Both the position numbers and the translations under genes were made by a program. Below, one piece after another: positions 37,898 to 48,200 of a DNA stretch of 64,000 bases. Under the pieces are notes generated by a model that was not told the DNA's origin, did no database searches, and saw nothing but the letters and a program-made list of their open reading frames with translations. The stretch is from Ophiodon elongatus (taxonomy: Eukaryota > Chordata > Actinopteri > Perciformes > Hexagrammidae), in assembly GCA_016806645.1 (NCBI GenBank), contig JACSYO010002116.1, positions 3,289,501-3,353,500 on the forward strand, read 5' to 3'. The stretch's first letter is position 1; each line of letters starts with the position of its first letter.

Positions 37898-38863
37898 GTA
37901 ATTAACTCTCCCGTGCGTAAAAGTCGGCTCTCTGCGCCATGACAGAAGTTACGCTTGTGTACGTGTTATATGTATTACCTCAATACTTCAATGACACGCT
38001 GCTTTTGTTTCTGTCAAACTTTAGCAGTCAGGTGTTTGCACGGATGATGAAGAGTGCGGAGGGGATGAATTCTGCAACGACGCCCGCGGCGTCTGTCTGC
38101 CCTGCCGTAAGAGCCGGAAGCGTTGCGCACGGGACTCCATGTGTTGCGCAGGAAACCGCTGCAGCAATGGTGAGCAGAGGCATCCCATCTGAAATAATGA
38201 CTGACATTTATGATCCACCAGGTTGTTGATGATCATTCTGATAGCTGGGGATAGTTTGCTCGTAGTCACACCGTCTGTATGTTTACTTGGCGGTGGTAGA
38301 TACAGAGCCTAACTGAATATCTTCCTTTTGACCATTCTAGGTGTTTGCCAGGCAAATGACATCGAAAGTACGGACGCATCCATCATCACCGGCTGGCACA
38401 AACACAACAACACTATGGAGCATCACGGCAAGAAGCCGTCTACTGCCCACAGCAATCAGCCTCATACTGCAAAAGGTGAGTGTCCTCTTAAGAATCATCA
38501 AGCTTTATTACATTCCCCAAAAACAATGTCATAAAACACACGGTTTTCAGTGAAGTCTGTTTCCTGTAACATACTTTCATCTCTCTTCTATCTCCAGGCC
38601 AGGAGGGGGATACTTGCCTGAGATCTGCTGACTGCTCTGAGGGTCTGTGCTGCGCCAGACACTTCTGGTCTCGCATCTGTAAGCCTGTGCTGACGGAGGG
38701 CCAGGTGTGTACGCGCCACCGCAGGAAAGGCACCCACGGCTTGGAGCTGTTCCAGCGCTGTGACTGTGGCGACGGTCTGGCCTGCCGACCAGAGAAAGGA
38801 GAGAGAGACCACAGTGTCAGCAGGACAGCAGCCCGGAACCTACACACCTGTCAGAGACGCTGA
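37682..38863 (+). CDS. dkk1: Dickkopf-1, secreted Wnt antagonist (four exons, complete)
   Basis: Secreted inhibitor of canonical Wnt signalling that binds the LRP5/6 co-receptors (with Kremen as partner) and is needed for head and axis patterning in vertebrates. Exons 37682-37897, 38025-38169, 38341-38475 and 38598-38863 join to 762 bases, 253 residues, against 266 in human. A signal peptide covers residues 1-25 (hydrophobic VAVCLTLFGYL, likely cut after VYA). NSNAIKNLP (31-39) is the LRP5/6-binding NXI motif. Cysteine-rich domain 1 (C77-C123) and domain 2 (C172-C250, colipase-like, with CKPVLTEGQVC and RRKGTHGLE) each have ten cysteines. The ATG has A at -3 and starts the signal peptide. N143-N144-T145 in the linker is a glycosylation sequon, while the C-terminal human site is absent. 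It starts 4.7 kb after the prkg1 stop, same strand, as in human. Ohnolog a or b not decided. Confidence 0.97.
38025..38169 (+). CDS. dkk1: dkk1 exon 2: cysteine-rich domain 1
   Basis: 145 bases ending at GTGAGC. Encodes nine of the ten cysteines of domain 1, including CTDDEECGGDEFC and CRKSRKRCARDSMCC. The acceptor is the tandem TAGCAG, so the exon may begin at 38025 (with an extra Gln) or 38028 (without it); both keep the frame. The intron before it is only 127 bases. Confidence 0.94.
38341..38475 (+). CDS. dkk1: dkk1 exon 3: end of CRD1 and linker
   Basis: 135 bases between CATTCTAG and GTGAGT. It completes the split Gly, supplies the tenth cysteine of domain 1 (GVCQAND) and encodes a 40-residue His/Asn/Lys-rich linker that is shorter than and unlike the human one. 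The linker holds the only N-X-T sequon seen in the mature protein. Confidence 0.93.
38598..38863 (+). CDS. dkk1: dkk1 exon 4: cysteine-rich domain 2 and stop
   Basis: 266 bases after ATCTCCAG, ending TGA at 38861-38863. Ten cysteines in colipase-type spacing: CLRSADCSEGLCCARHFW, ICKPVLTEGQVC, RCDCGDGLAC and HTCQRR. RHFW and the RRKGTHGLE loop belong to the surface that contacts LRP6 and Kremen in known structures. It is the most conserved part of the gene. Confidence 0.96.
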
Positions 38864-38874
38864 CACCAAAGCGT

Positions 38875-38917
38875 GCACACACACAGAGACAGAAATACAC
38901 ACTCACACACACACACA

Positions 38918-38974
<57 letters not shown>

Positions 38975-38987
38975 ACACACACACACA
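38875..38987. repeat. (CA)n microsatellite in dkk1 3' UTR
   Basis: CA repeats with several interruptions, starting 12 bases after the dkk1 stop codon. A shorter companion lies at 39059-39089. Confidence 0.97.
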
Positions 38988-39526
38988 TCCAGCAAACCTA
39001 CAAATTAGTCACAGACACTGACAAACACTTTTCAGCCTTCTACACACCAGAGATGCTGACACACACACACGCACACGCACACACACATAGACACCCAACA
39101 CCTAAGACATTCTTTCCTGCCAAAGTTGCTGACACAAACAGCACCCGGAAGGATAGACATGATTCCTGGAAAAGTGATCCACCCAGAGGGATGCAACAGT
39201 GCAAGACGGACTGATCCAATTCCCCATCAACAAATGAGGAGTCGGAAGTTAGGAAGTGACATTTCAGAAGTCTTGGGAAGATCGATACAAGTCGTCGGTA
39301 ATGGCAGAGCTGTTTTGTTTCTCTTTTTATGGAACTTCAAGCCTCAGTTATTGCAGTAAATTACTGTATTGTAAATATTATCCTGAAGGTGGCACTTAAT
39401 TGAGCTATTGAATTCTGTCAACACCAGTATTATAAAGACATGGTGCTGCATGCTTTGTAAATGTGTTATATATATATGTTTTTATAAGAAAATGTTCTAA
39501 ATAGAAAATTTGAATATATTTGTTTT

Positions 39527-39532
39527 ATTAAA
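39527..39532 (+). terminator. dkk1: dkk1 poly(A) signal ATTAAA
   Basis: The commonest variant poly(A) hexamer, 664 bases after the stop codon. It follows an AT-rich segment and is followed by CATCATGTGATAACC and pyrimidine-rich sequence. Confidence 0.55.
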
Positions 39533-40641
39533 CATCATGTGATAACCGTACTCCTTCTTTCTGCCCATCATTTATTGGCAATCGTTTTCTGATCTACTGT
39601 GTTACAAAGAAGAGAATACAAAAGACATGTCTTTTGGGGAATTATTTCATTAAGGTTTCACTCCAAATGTCTTGAATATAAATTATTCTGCAGCCGTAAG
39701 GGTCCAAATCAGTTAGTCGAAGTATTCAGTTGATACAAGTGGGAAATGTTTCTTTCAAAATAACAATCACCCCCTTCTGGAAAGCAAGAGTTATTTGAAC
39801 AATCACTTGGTGGTGTTTCAACTCGTAGCCCAGAAATCTAAAATTAGTGGTTGAGGTTGAGTGGATGGTTTAAATGTTTGGCCTAGATATGCTTTTCTCA
39901 AACTCATTACACACAGTTGCTGGAATATGTGCAGACACACTCAGAAAAAAAGAATACTTTACAACTAACTTTGATGAGTCATTACTGGAGCCTCAACTGG
40001 CCACATCCTGCTATAGAAACAGATGATGGCTATGTCATCAGACGAAGATAAAAACAGGACAGGATGCTGCCATATCCAATGATAACTGCAAAGGGGTAAT
40101 AACAAAGTATGTGTGTCCTGGCCAGTATTTGCCACCTAACCCTTTGGTGTTGCTGGCTAGTTTCTAATTATACTATTACTTCCCTGCCTTCATGTGCAGC
40201 AGAGCAGATAGCTAGCTATCCAAACTAAAGCCTCTAATTACTTCATCTTACTCAATCTACACAAGGATTCATGAAATGAGGTGCACCGCAGTTTTTGTGA
40301 TGCAAAAAAAATAAAAAAAAAGGATCTTGGTTCACATTCAGTCCATTTGCTCAGCACACCCCATTTCCTGGCTGTTGCGCAATCGCTGTGCTCTAATGTG
40401 AAGGCTATGAATCCACCCAAATACACCTTGGTGTCTGTAATTAGACCTGTTCAGATTAGAAGATGGCGAGGAAATTACTGTACTTTCTTCTTGATTCTCA
40501 TGTCAGATCAAAAGGAGCACAAGACACTGTTGATATCTGACCGAGCCAGATAACCTCTTCATCTGTTTACTCCCATAGACATTCATTTGAAGTTTGGCAA
40601 AGGAAGACATGGTGAGGTTGACTCTGACTGCCATTGTGGAT

Positions 40642-41175
40642 CAGTGTTGAAAAGTAACTTATGTCATTCACTCAAGTGCTTTAATTAAGTATAATTCTGA
40701 GGTACTTGTACTTAACGTGTGCATTTCCTATTTAAGCTACTTTATACTTCTAACTACATTACAGAGGGACACCGTGTACTTTTTTTCACCACAACATTTG
40801 TCTGGCGGCTGCTACTACCAGTTACATAGCAGATAAAGATTTTTAGAAAAGTTATAATGAGCCTATAAAATACAATGCATGAAATTGTACCACAGCACGT
40901 TAAACTACCCAACAGTAATAACAGTAATAGTTAGGAATTTGCTGTTTACATGTAAATGCATGTGTAATAATAACACATTATAATATATGAAAATATAACA
41001 CTGCTAAGAGCCATTCTACCTGCATAATGAGTGCGATACTACTAATTTTGCTGAATATACTTAAAACTATCACTGAAGTTACATATAGGACTTTTACTTG
41101 TAATAGAGTATTGTTTACACTGTGTTATTGAAACTCTTACTGAAGTAGGGGATCCAAATACTTGTTCCACCACTG
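40642..41175. mobile_element. hAT-like non-autonomous element (MITE)
   Basis: Left end CAGTGTTGAAAAGTAACTT; reverse complement of the right end CAGTGGTGGAACAAGTAT. The inside follows a very common fish family: TTGTACTTAACGTG, GCTACTTTATACTTCT, CATTACAGAGGGACACCG, and near the right end GGACTTTTACTTGTAATAG. Flanks TTGTGGAT and TTGAAGAG agree at 5 of 8 positions, compatible with a decayed 8-bp hAT duplication. 534 bases, no transposase. Confidence 0.8.
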
Positions 41176-41347
41176 TTGAAGAGCAATGCATTGACAAAGA
41201 GGCAGGCAGACATACAGAGACACACTCCATTTAAACAATTTAGTGTCCATTCTTCAGAGTAATTAAGAGTAATGGGAGCATTGTCAGCAGTACAATATAC
41301 CATGCAGGCTCGGCCAAGTCATGTTTGTGGGGGTCCTGGAATCTGTA

Positions 41348-41399
41348 TGTGTGTGTGTGTGTGTGTGTGGGTGTGTGGGTGTGTGTGTGTGTGTGTGTG
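41348..41399. repeat. (GT)n microsatellite
   Basis: GT repeat with two GGG interruptions, facing a CA repeat 71 bases further on. Confidence 0.96.
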
Positions 41400-41470
41400 A
41401 GCCTGTCATCATTACACCAACCACAGGCCACAGGCATGTGCCCTAACTCCAGCAAGGCCAGGGTGTGTGT

Positions 41471-41508
41471 CACACACACAAACACACACACACACACACA
41501 CACACACA
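41471..41508. repeat. (CA)n microsatellite
   Basis: CA repeat complementary to the GT repeat at 41348-41399. The junction GTGTGTGTCACACACAC is itself a local palindrome. Confidence 0.96.
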
Positions 41509-42794
41509 GCTACGGTACATTTAGTGGACTCCAGAGAAACAACAGCAACAACAACTGCATCCACGATAACAGACACACACAACCGTGTCCCCACATGCCA
41601 CCTCTTGGCGATTACACATATACAAACACGTTTACTCGTGTACACACACATTTTACACACCTTCATACTGTCGGGGTGAATATTGGAGTGTGAGAGGTTT
41701 GGAATTACATGCCCACCAAAACAATAGCGTCCTTACCGACAACATTTAGTGTTGTCATGCCACAAGAATGAATCAGCATTTCCACCGACATGCTTTTTCA
41801 CGCTACCGTGCGCTTCCAAGAACTTGAAAAATGTAACTACAGCAAACATGTAGCTTAACAACCAGCATTCATGCATGCTACAATTCGAGAAAACACTGAT
41901 TAACACTTACATTTTACGTATATATTTTGTTTGCAAACTTAACACAAACCATGCTCTGATTTAGCTGGTTTTATATTCATGAAGCGAAGTGTTATATGAT
42001 AACATTTAATGGGCAATGAAACCCAGAAGTTATTTGTTTATGCCGCTGCCTTAAAATCTGCTATCTCCCTTCATGATCTAAGAGGAACAATAAAGCTTTT
42101 CTCTGCTTGAGTACCTGGCATATCTTCAATTGTTATTCCAGCATCGCTGCCAAACACCCTTGACAGACATCCCTGAGTTAACACACTCATGAGTGAACCA
42201 TCAGAGATGAAAGGAGTAAAGAAATCATTCCGTGTACACAGAGGCAACGCGCGTCAATTTGTCAGATGAGGAGATGTCATAGTTCTGGAATGAGCATACG
42301 GATCAAAACCAAATTGTTATGTCAACAAAATTTCACGGGGAGGTGTCGACCTTCCTGAAACTGGCGGTGGGGAAGAAGCACAATGCTCGCCATTCATCTC
42401 AATACTCATCTCTGCCTGATTGAGCAATACACGGGGAAATCTCCCTGTCCTTGGGAAATAATAATTAAACAAAGAACAACTCATTCAGCACAATACGTTG
42501 AGTGTGTGAATGCAGGTGGAGAACAGGTTTGCTCTACTTATTTACCTTCTAGATGATGGCAACACAACAGGAGAAACAAGGGGTTTCACAGAGCGAGCTG
42601 ATGACGTACTGTACTTTGATTGGGTCTCATGTTACATGTCCGGTAATTCACCAGTGACATTGTTCTCACTCACCTCCTACGTATTTCAATATTGTATTTC
42701 ACCCCTCACCGCCTCTCTCTAACTCTCTCCACGTTTCTCTTTCTTTGCATAGATTTGCACCTAATTCAAAAGGTAAAAGCAATCTTTCCCAGAG

Positions 42795-43160
42795 TGAGAC
42801 GGTAAAGTCAACACCACTCACTAGACTCAGGCTGCATTTAGCTTAGCTTAACGCAAAGGCTGGACACAGTGGGGAACATCTAGCTTGGCTCTGGCTACAT
42901 GATTTATTTTTTGGAGCTATTTCTTGTCAAAGAAGGGTTTAATAATTCATCCAGCACTACTGTGCAGCTTTACAGATGCTGGTAAAAGTGGATTTGTTAC
43001 CTTCAGACAGCCTGGCTAGCTGTGTCCACCTGTTTCTAGTCTTTATGCAAAGCCAAGCTAACCAGCTTTCATCTTACTCAGAATGAACAAATTTGGGAAA
43101 TACGCTTCCTTTCAAGATTGAGAAAATCTTATTTCAAAGAACGTTGAACTATTCATTCAC
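42795..43160. mobile_element. Interspersed repeat copy (GCTTAGCTTAACGCAAAGGC type)
   Basis: Contains the block order of a non-autonomous family frequent in percomorph genomes: GCTTAGCTTAACGCAAAGGC, CATCTAGCTTGGCTCTGGC, TTTATGCAAAGCCAAGCTAA, GGGAAATACGCTTCC and a GTTGAACTATTCATTC end. The inner GCTTAGCTTAACGCAAAG and CAAAGCCAAGCTAAC segments are partly complementary. Family recalled from memory; boundaries approximate. Confidence 0.65.
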
Positions 43161-45200
43161 CGTGATGCCTGGGAAACATTTCCACTTAATCAGAAAACTG
43201 TGTGTGGTGCTGGAGGCCCAGCCCGTCTCTCGCTGCTAAACCCAGGGAGAGAGCCCTGACGCGGGGCTCGCTCCCCAGGGGAGGCTCATGAATGACTGGT
43301 TTGATCCATCCTGGTGTTCCTCCCATCTGCAGCTGACACCTCCTCTGTGGTCTCAGGTCCCTCTCAGATGATGTCATACCATGTTTGAGTCCCCGTTTAC
43401 CACATGAAGGCAACTCGGCTGCTCTGACTTCAGCTGTAAAGGCCCACGGTTGGTAAGTGTGTTGGGCTAAAACAGAAACAAATGGTTATATTATGTTGTG
43501 TAATGTTAAGTAAAGAGATACCTGACCGCAATACCATGTGTTTTGCTCTGCTCTGTGGTTCTCAGGACTCACACACATGTTTATTTTCCCTTTGCTTTTG
43601 GCTTTTCCACCAAAGCCAGTGGTGGCTGGACATGAGGACCACTTCATTTCATCTTCCACCACCTGTGTCCTTCAGGTGGATTCCCTCACTCTCTCCAGTC
43701 CCTCCATGTGCAACGTATCCCAGTGCTTACACAGCTGCGACCACTTCAGTGCAAACAAACAGTCTGCCCATTGTTTATACAAATAATATCCCAATATGCC
43801 ATGTCTGCCTGCTTTGCCAGGAGAGCGGGAACGAACAGATGCACCAGGAGGAGGGGCAGAGGTACAGCTGGGGACAAAAATGCCTACTCTTCATTATGGT
43901 TGGTCCAGGAGCTTGATGCTGGCGGCCTGGGGCTGGGGCTAGGATAAGGGCCAGGGCCAGAGCTGGCTCAGCTCCTGGCTGCTATGTTAAGTCTGCCTCA
44001 GCCACAACCACATTGCGCAAAGCTGCTTCACACATATAATTTACTCATTATTCACGTAGTTTTCGAAGAAGTCAAAAATAATATATATTGCAGAGTGAGA
44101 GAGTTGGTGGAAAACTAACACGGACTGAGTCGCTATTCAGTAAAAAATAAAGTTATATGCAGTTATATAAGATGGCAGGCTTATGGAGTCACAGTCAATT
44201 AGCACAGCTGATTGAATAGAGGTGACCTCAGAAACCGTATACTTTGAAAAATACCTTATAGTACTGAGGGGAGACAGTTTAACCAATGGTTGGCGAACCC
44301 TAGTATGAGTGCAAGGCATCCGTAGGCATTGCTGGTTACCATGCCTAATCCAGTATGCTCAGCACAGACTACTTTTTATGAGGGGCAGGAAATAGGTGTC
44401 TCTGAGCCCTCGGTTCATTTCACGAAACGTCCACAACAGGAGATGAGCCCGTCTGTCTGGGATCAAGAGGAACATCCCTGTGCTCAAGCAGGAGCATCAA
44501 AAGCAGAATGTTGTGTAATGGCTGGCCTTTACTCAACAGGGAAGCTCCCTATCAGACAAAGGCACAGTAATGGCCACAGCGGTTCAACCATTGTCCCATT
44601 AACAGTCAACAGGCCTTTATCAGAGCCTTTTCTCGCCACTTGCCACCTCCTTTCATACCACACTGCCCCCAGTCCATCTCTTCTCCTTCATCCAAACTCT
44701 TTAATGTCCCTGCTTGTTTTTGTTCTTTCCAAAACACTGTCCTTAACCCCACCAAAGAAAATGGCTGATGCACAATCTCATTTGTGTAGGGACTTTGCAA
44801 AGGTGGAGTCTTTGGTAAAAGAATGAAAAGGAGGAGGTCGGGGCTTTGATCTCTCTGGGGGGCAAATGGATTGGATTGTCTTGCCCCTGCTGGTGGGGCT
44901 AAGCTGGGGACAGTGTGAGTCGCAGGGGGTCATATCAAAGGTAGTTATCTTCAGAGAGTCTCCTCAGCGCACATTAGTACGCTATCTAAATGTTGATTTG
45001 TTCACACCAACATCTGAGGAGCCCTAAATGAGCTGACAAAAGGCAACACCCAGTGAATGTAAATGAGCAAAGTGGTCAAGTTCACTTCTTTCGACAGACG
45101 TTTGCGCAGCTCTTCCCTTCATCACTGCCAACGTTTACTGCTAATCCCGCCCCAAGTGCACACGTTAAAAAGTATTGAAGTTAATTCCAAACAGCAAGAT

Positions 45201-48200
45201 TTCCACAAATAACAGACCGACTGAAATCTGCTTTAATTCCTCATGTACGCCCTTGTTCTTCCACTCACAGGACCAAACCTAAATAGTGCAGCATACTCAT
45301 TGTCTATGTTGTGGGCAAGAACATGATTGGGAACACCGTATCGCCTCAGCAAACAGCCATGTTGAGGTTGCTGTCTGTGTGTGTGTTCCTCCGCTGTGGG
45401 TGGGAAACATCATATTACTGTCACTCTCACAGCTGACTCTTCAGAGAAAGGTATAAATCATACACACACACACACACACACACTCCAGCACCCACTGTCA
45501 GCCACAGCCAGAGACAAAGGATTACGTTTATGTGTATGACATCTTTTCCACTAATTTTATAAACTGTGGACGTCGAAAGGATCTGTTCACAAATACCCCT
45601 GCTGGTACAAACCACAAACTACACATGCATCTGTTGGGAAAAGCCACTGTTGCATTTAACATCACCCTGAAGCCGCAGATTTCACATTAGAGAAACGAAT
45701 AGGTGGATAGGTTTTTCAATAGAGGGAAGAGAAAGAATCATGGGGTAAAGAGGGAACAATTGAACAGTTTCCTTACAGTTGAGTGATTCAAGATTGAAGC
45801 ATAACGTGAATGCCAAGAGCTCTCAACCTCCAGCGTTGCTGCTGTTGTTCAACAGTAATACAGACGTCAAAGGATATATTTCCATATTTAATATTTAAAA
45901 GGCTGCCAGGCTTGCTAGAGCGAGCACTGAGCAATAAAAGAGGTAAACTTAGACTCCCTGCCTGGTGTCACAGTTTGCCATTCTCTTTGTGGATGGCCCA
46001 AATGTGGGATTGCAAATAAGCATCTCTATTTTTAGGGACTTTAAGACCAGTAGCACCCGTCTGGGTCATTCCATATCATTAGAAACAGCTCCAGAGATGA
46101 ACAAACTCTCCTGGCACTCAAATATAATTCTGGTCTTTAAGCCCACGTCGATTTAAAATGCCCACTACTTTGGTTATCTTTGGTTATCATTAAATGTCCA
46201 ACACAGCACATTCCCGAGGGGCTTGAATCGCGCTCCGAAGCCTCAGTCTAACCCCCTGTTACTGAAATGTACATTTCAGCCCTTCTCTATACTCAGTCAT
46301 TAAGCATGCTTGCTGTCTTTCAGGATCTTTTTCCGGTCTTTGGCTGTTGGTAAATATTTGCTAGACGGAGATTGCATTCCAAATTGCTACTCCAATGTCT
46401 CCTTTGCATAATAGTTGTTGTGAATGCATCTATTGTCTCATTTAAACTGACCACATAATGTATTTTGGTGATGTCGGCAAGGGTTGGCTTCTCTACAACT
46501 CCAATTAGCATTCCTTCCAGATAAAACAATGATCACTTGACTACGACTGAGCTAAGCTTGCAGGAAGTGATCTAAAGAGCTGATAGGACCCCGTGATTAC
46601 CAAGCAACTCCAGTCCTCCGTGCATAATGTTTTAATTCAACATCACCCCCCACCACCCCATTTTGTCCCATCACTAATCTTGTCTTTAGTTATCTTCAAA
46701 CTACCGCTTTTCCTTGCGGCTACAGGCCTTATCATTTATTGATTATGTCTCTTAGATTAAAGGACTTGCTTTCATTTCCACAAGAATGTGCCCCTCTCTT
46801 TGTGTCCATATGGAAGCATTTGCCGGACAGATGGGTTTTTTTCCCCTCTAGAAAAAGGTCCCACTGGCCAGAAAGGGATTCGCAGGGACTTGGTAAGTAA
46901 TGGTGCCATTGATCTCCAATTGTTGCTCGCTTTGAAGTCCAACTACAAGGTAATCTGTATTTGACCTTAAGAGAGAAGACTGGAAAAATATGCAAGAAAA
47001 ATGACAACAGTATAGTGAAGCTGAAAATCTCAACATTAATCACCTGAGACAGTTTTCTTAATTCCTGCAGACAATTCATGGCTGCATAATTCTCCCCCCA
47101 AAACCCCCTAAAGCCTCCCAAACTTAATTCCATGTGCTGAGAAGCTGAATTGCCTGAATGTGGGTTACACACAAATGACGGACATTTTGTCTTGGGGTAA
47201 TTACTAATATGCCACTGTTGTTGCCCAGGCTGCCTGTATCTGGGTTTTGGTTTAAATGTTGGGTTTACTCTCCCTGGGCTGTGTGGTTTGCAGCAGCTTA
47301 ATCACAAAGCCACAAGCATCTCAGACATTTTGATAGGAGCCAAACTGGGAAGGCTTCATACTGTTTCTGCTAGCGCTACATATAGCAGGCTTTTTTGCAG
47401 AGTCAGCAGGGCAACTAAATTGAAATAGTTCATGTTGACAAATTGAAAATGTGCAAATAAAATAAAGATAAACACAAGGCCTGTCACGGACTGTAAAATG
47501 TTATGGATTGTAAATATAATGAGCAAGGCAACGGTTGACTTGTGCACGAATGGAAAGAAAAGTAAAAAAATATTTTTTTGTGAAAATCTTAAACTTTAAA
47601 AACATATTATTATCAGGATTTAAAGAATGGTAATGTCAACACTGTATTGTGTGATACATATATGCCATTTAATATTGTCATTGGGCAATTTCCTCTTGTT
47701 TTCTTGCTGAGACAAATAGAGTCAGTTACAACAACTGGAGCATCTGGAGACAGTTTACAGATCAGCTCCAGGTTTAGAATAGAAGATGTGTAAGAAACCC
47801 AAGCATGGTTTAAAGATTAAAGAAAATAAAGTGATAAAAGATCCTTGATTGCACAACAAGAACCACAAGCTTCTGTGAGATAACACAAATCACCAGCCTG
47901 CGAACAATCACACTGGCAGCGTTTCACTTATTTGCCCGAGACAGACTCTTCAGCATCCAAGCGTCCCGATCACATAGCATATTTCCCAGCACACAGGTGT
48001 TTACGATCTCTTCCAAACAACCTTGTTTACAAAAACAACAGCGTTAAAAAAGGATTCCAAAAAAAGTTACAGGCAACGAGGCAATTAACGCCTGTGTACC
48101 ACGTCGAGTGACTCAGCTCACGACTAATGGTTTGGGTCAGAGTACCAAGTCTGCTTTTTTATTGAGCGTTTACTTGCGGAGAGTCCAAATGTTGCCACAG

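Larger units (their letters stand above)
37440..38170. promoter_or_regulatory. dkk1: CpG-rich segment over dkk1 promoter and first two exons
   Basis: CpG dinucleotides are visibly dense from the GC box through exon 2, in clear contrast to the CpG-poor introns and desert on both sides. This fits a short CpG island at a developmental gene. No exact observed/expected ratio was calculated. Confidence 0.6.
38864..39550 (+). other. dkk1: dkk1 3' UTR
   Basis: About 690 bases. It begins almost at once with CA repeats (38875-38987 and 39059-39089). TGTAAATA at 39370-39377 is a perfect Pumilio-type element (UGUANAUA), and GCACTTA at 39392-39398 fits a miR-430c-type seed match. An AT-rich tail leads to ATTAAA at 39527-39532, the likely poly(A) signal; no canonical AATAAA was noticed closer. 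The cleavage position is a guess. Confidence 0.6.
39551..45200. other. Gene-free region downstream of dkk1, part 1
   Basis: No exon of any recognisable gene. Contains the hAT-like MITE, a GT/CA pair at 41348-41508 and a repeat copy at about 42795-43160. A 161-codon ATG ORF at 44341-44826 has no recognisable similarity. Confidence 0.7.

Noticed and set aside
38488..38847. 119-codon minus-strand open frame over dkk1 exon 4
   Set aside because: Shadow of the GC-rich, cysteine-rich coding exon on the opposite strand; no start context or family.
38875..39089. Histidine/threonine-rich protein (HTHTHT frames) near dkk1
   Set aside because: Translation of the CA microsatellite in the dkk1 3' UTR; the same artefact recurs at every CA/GT tract in the window.
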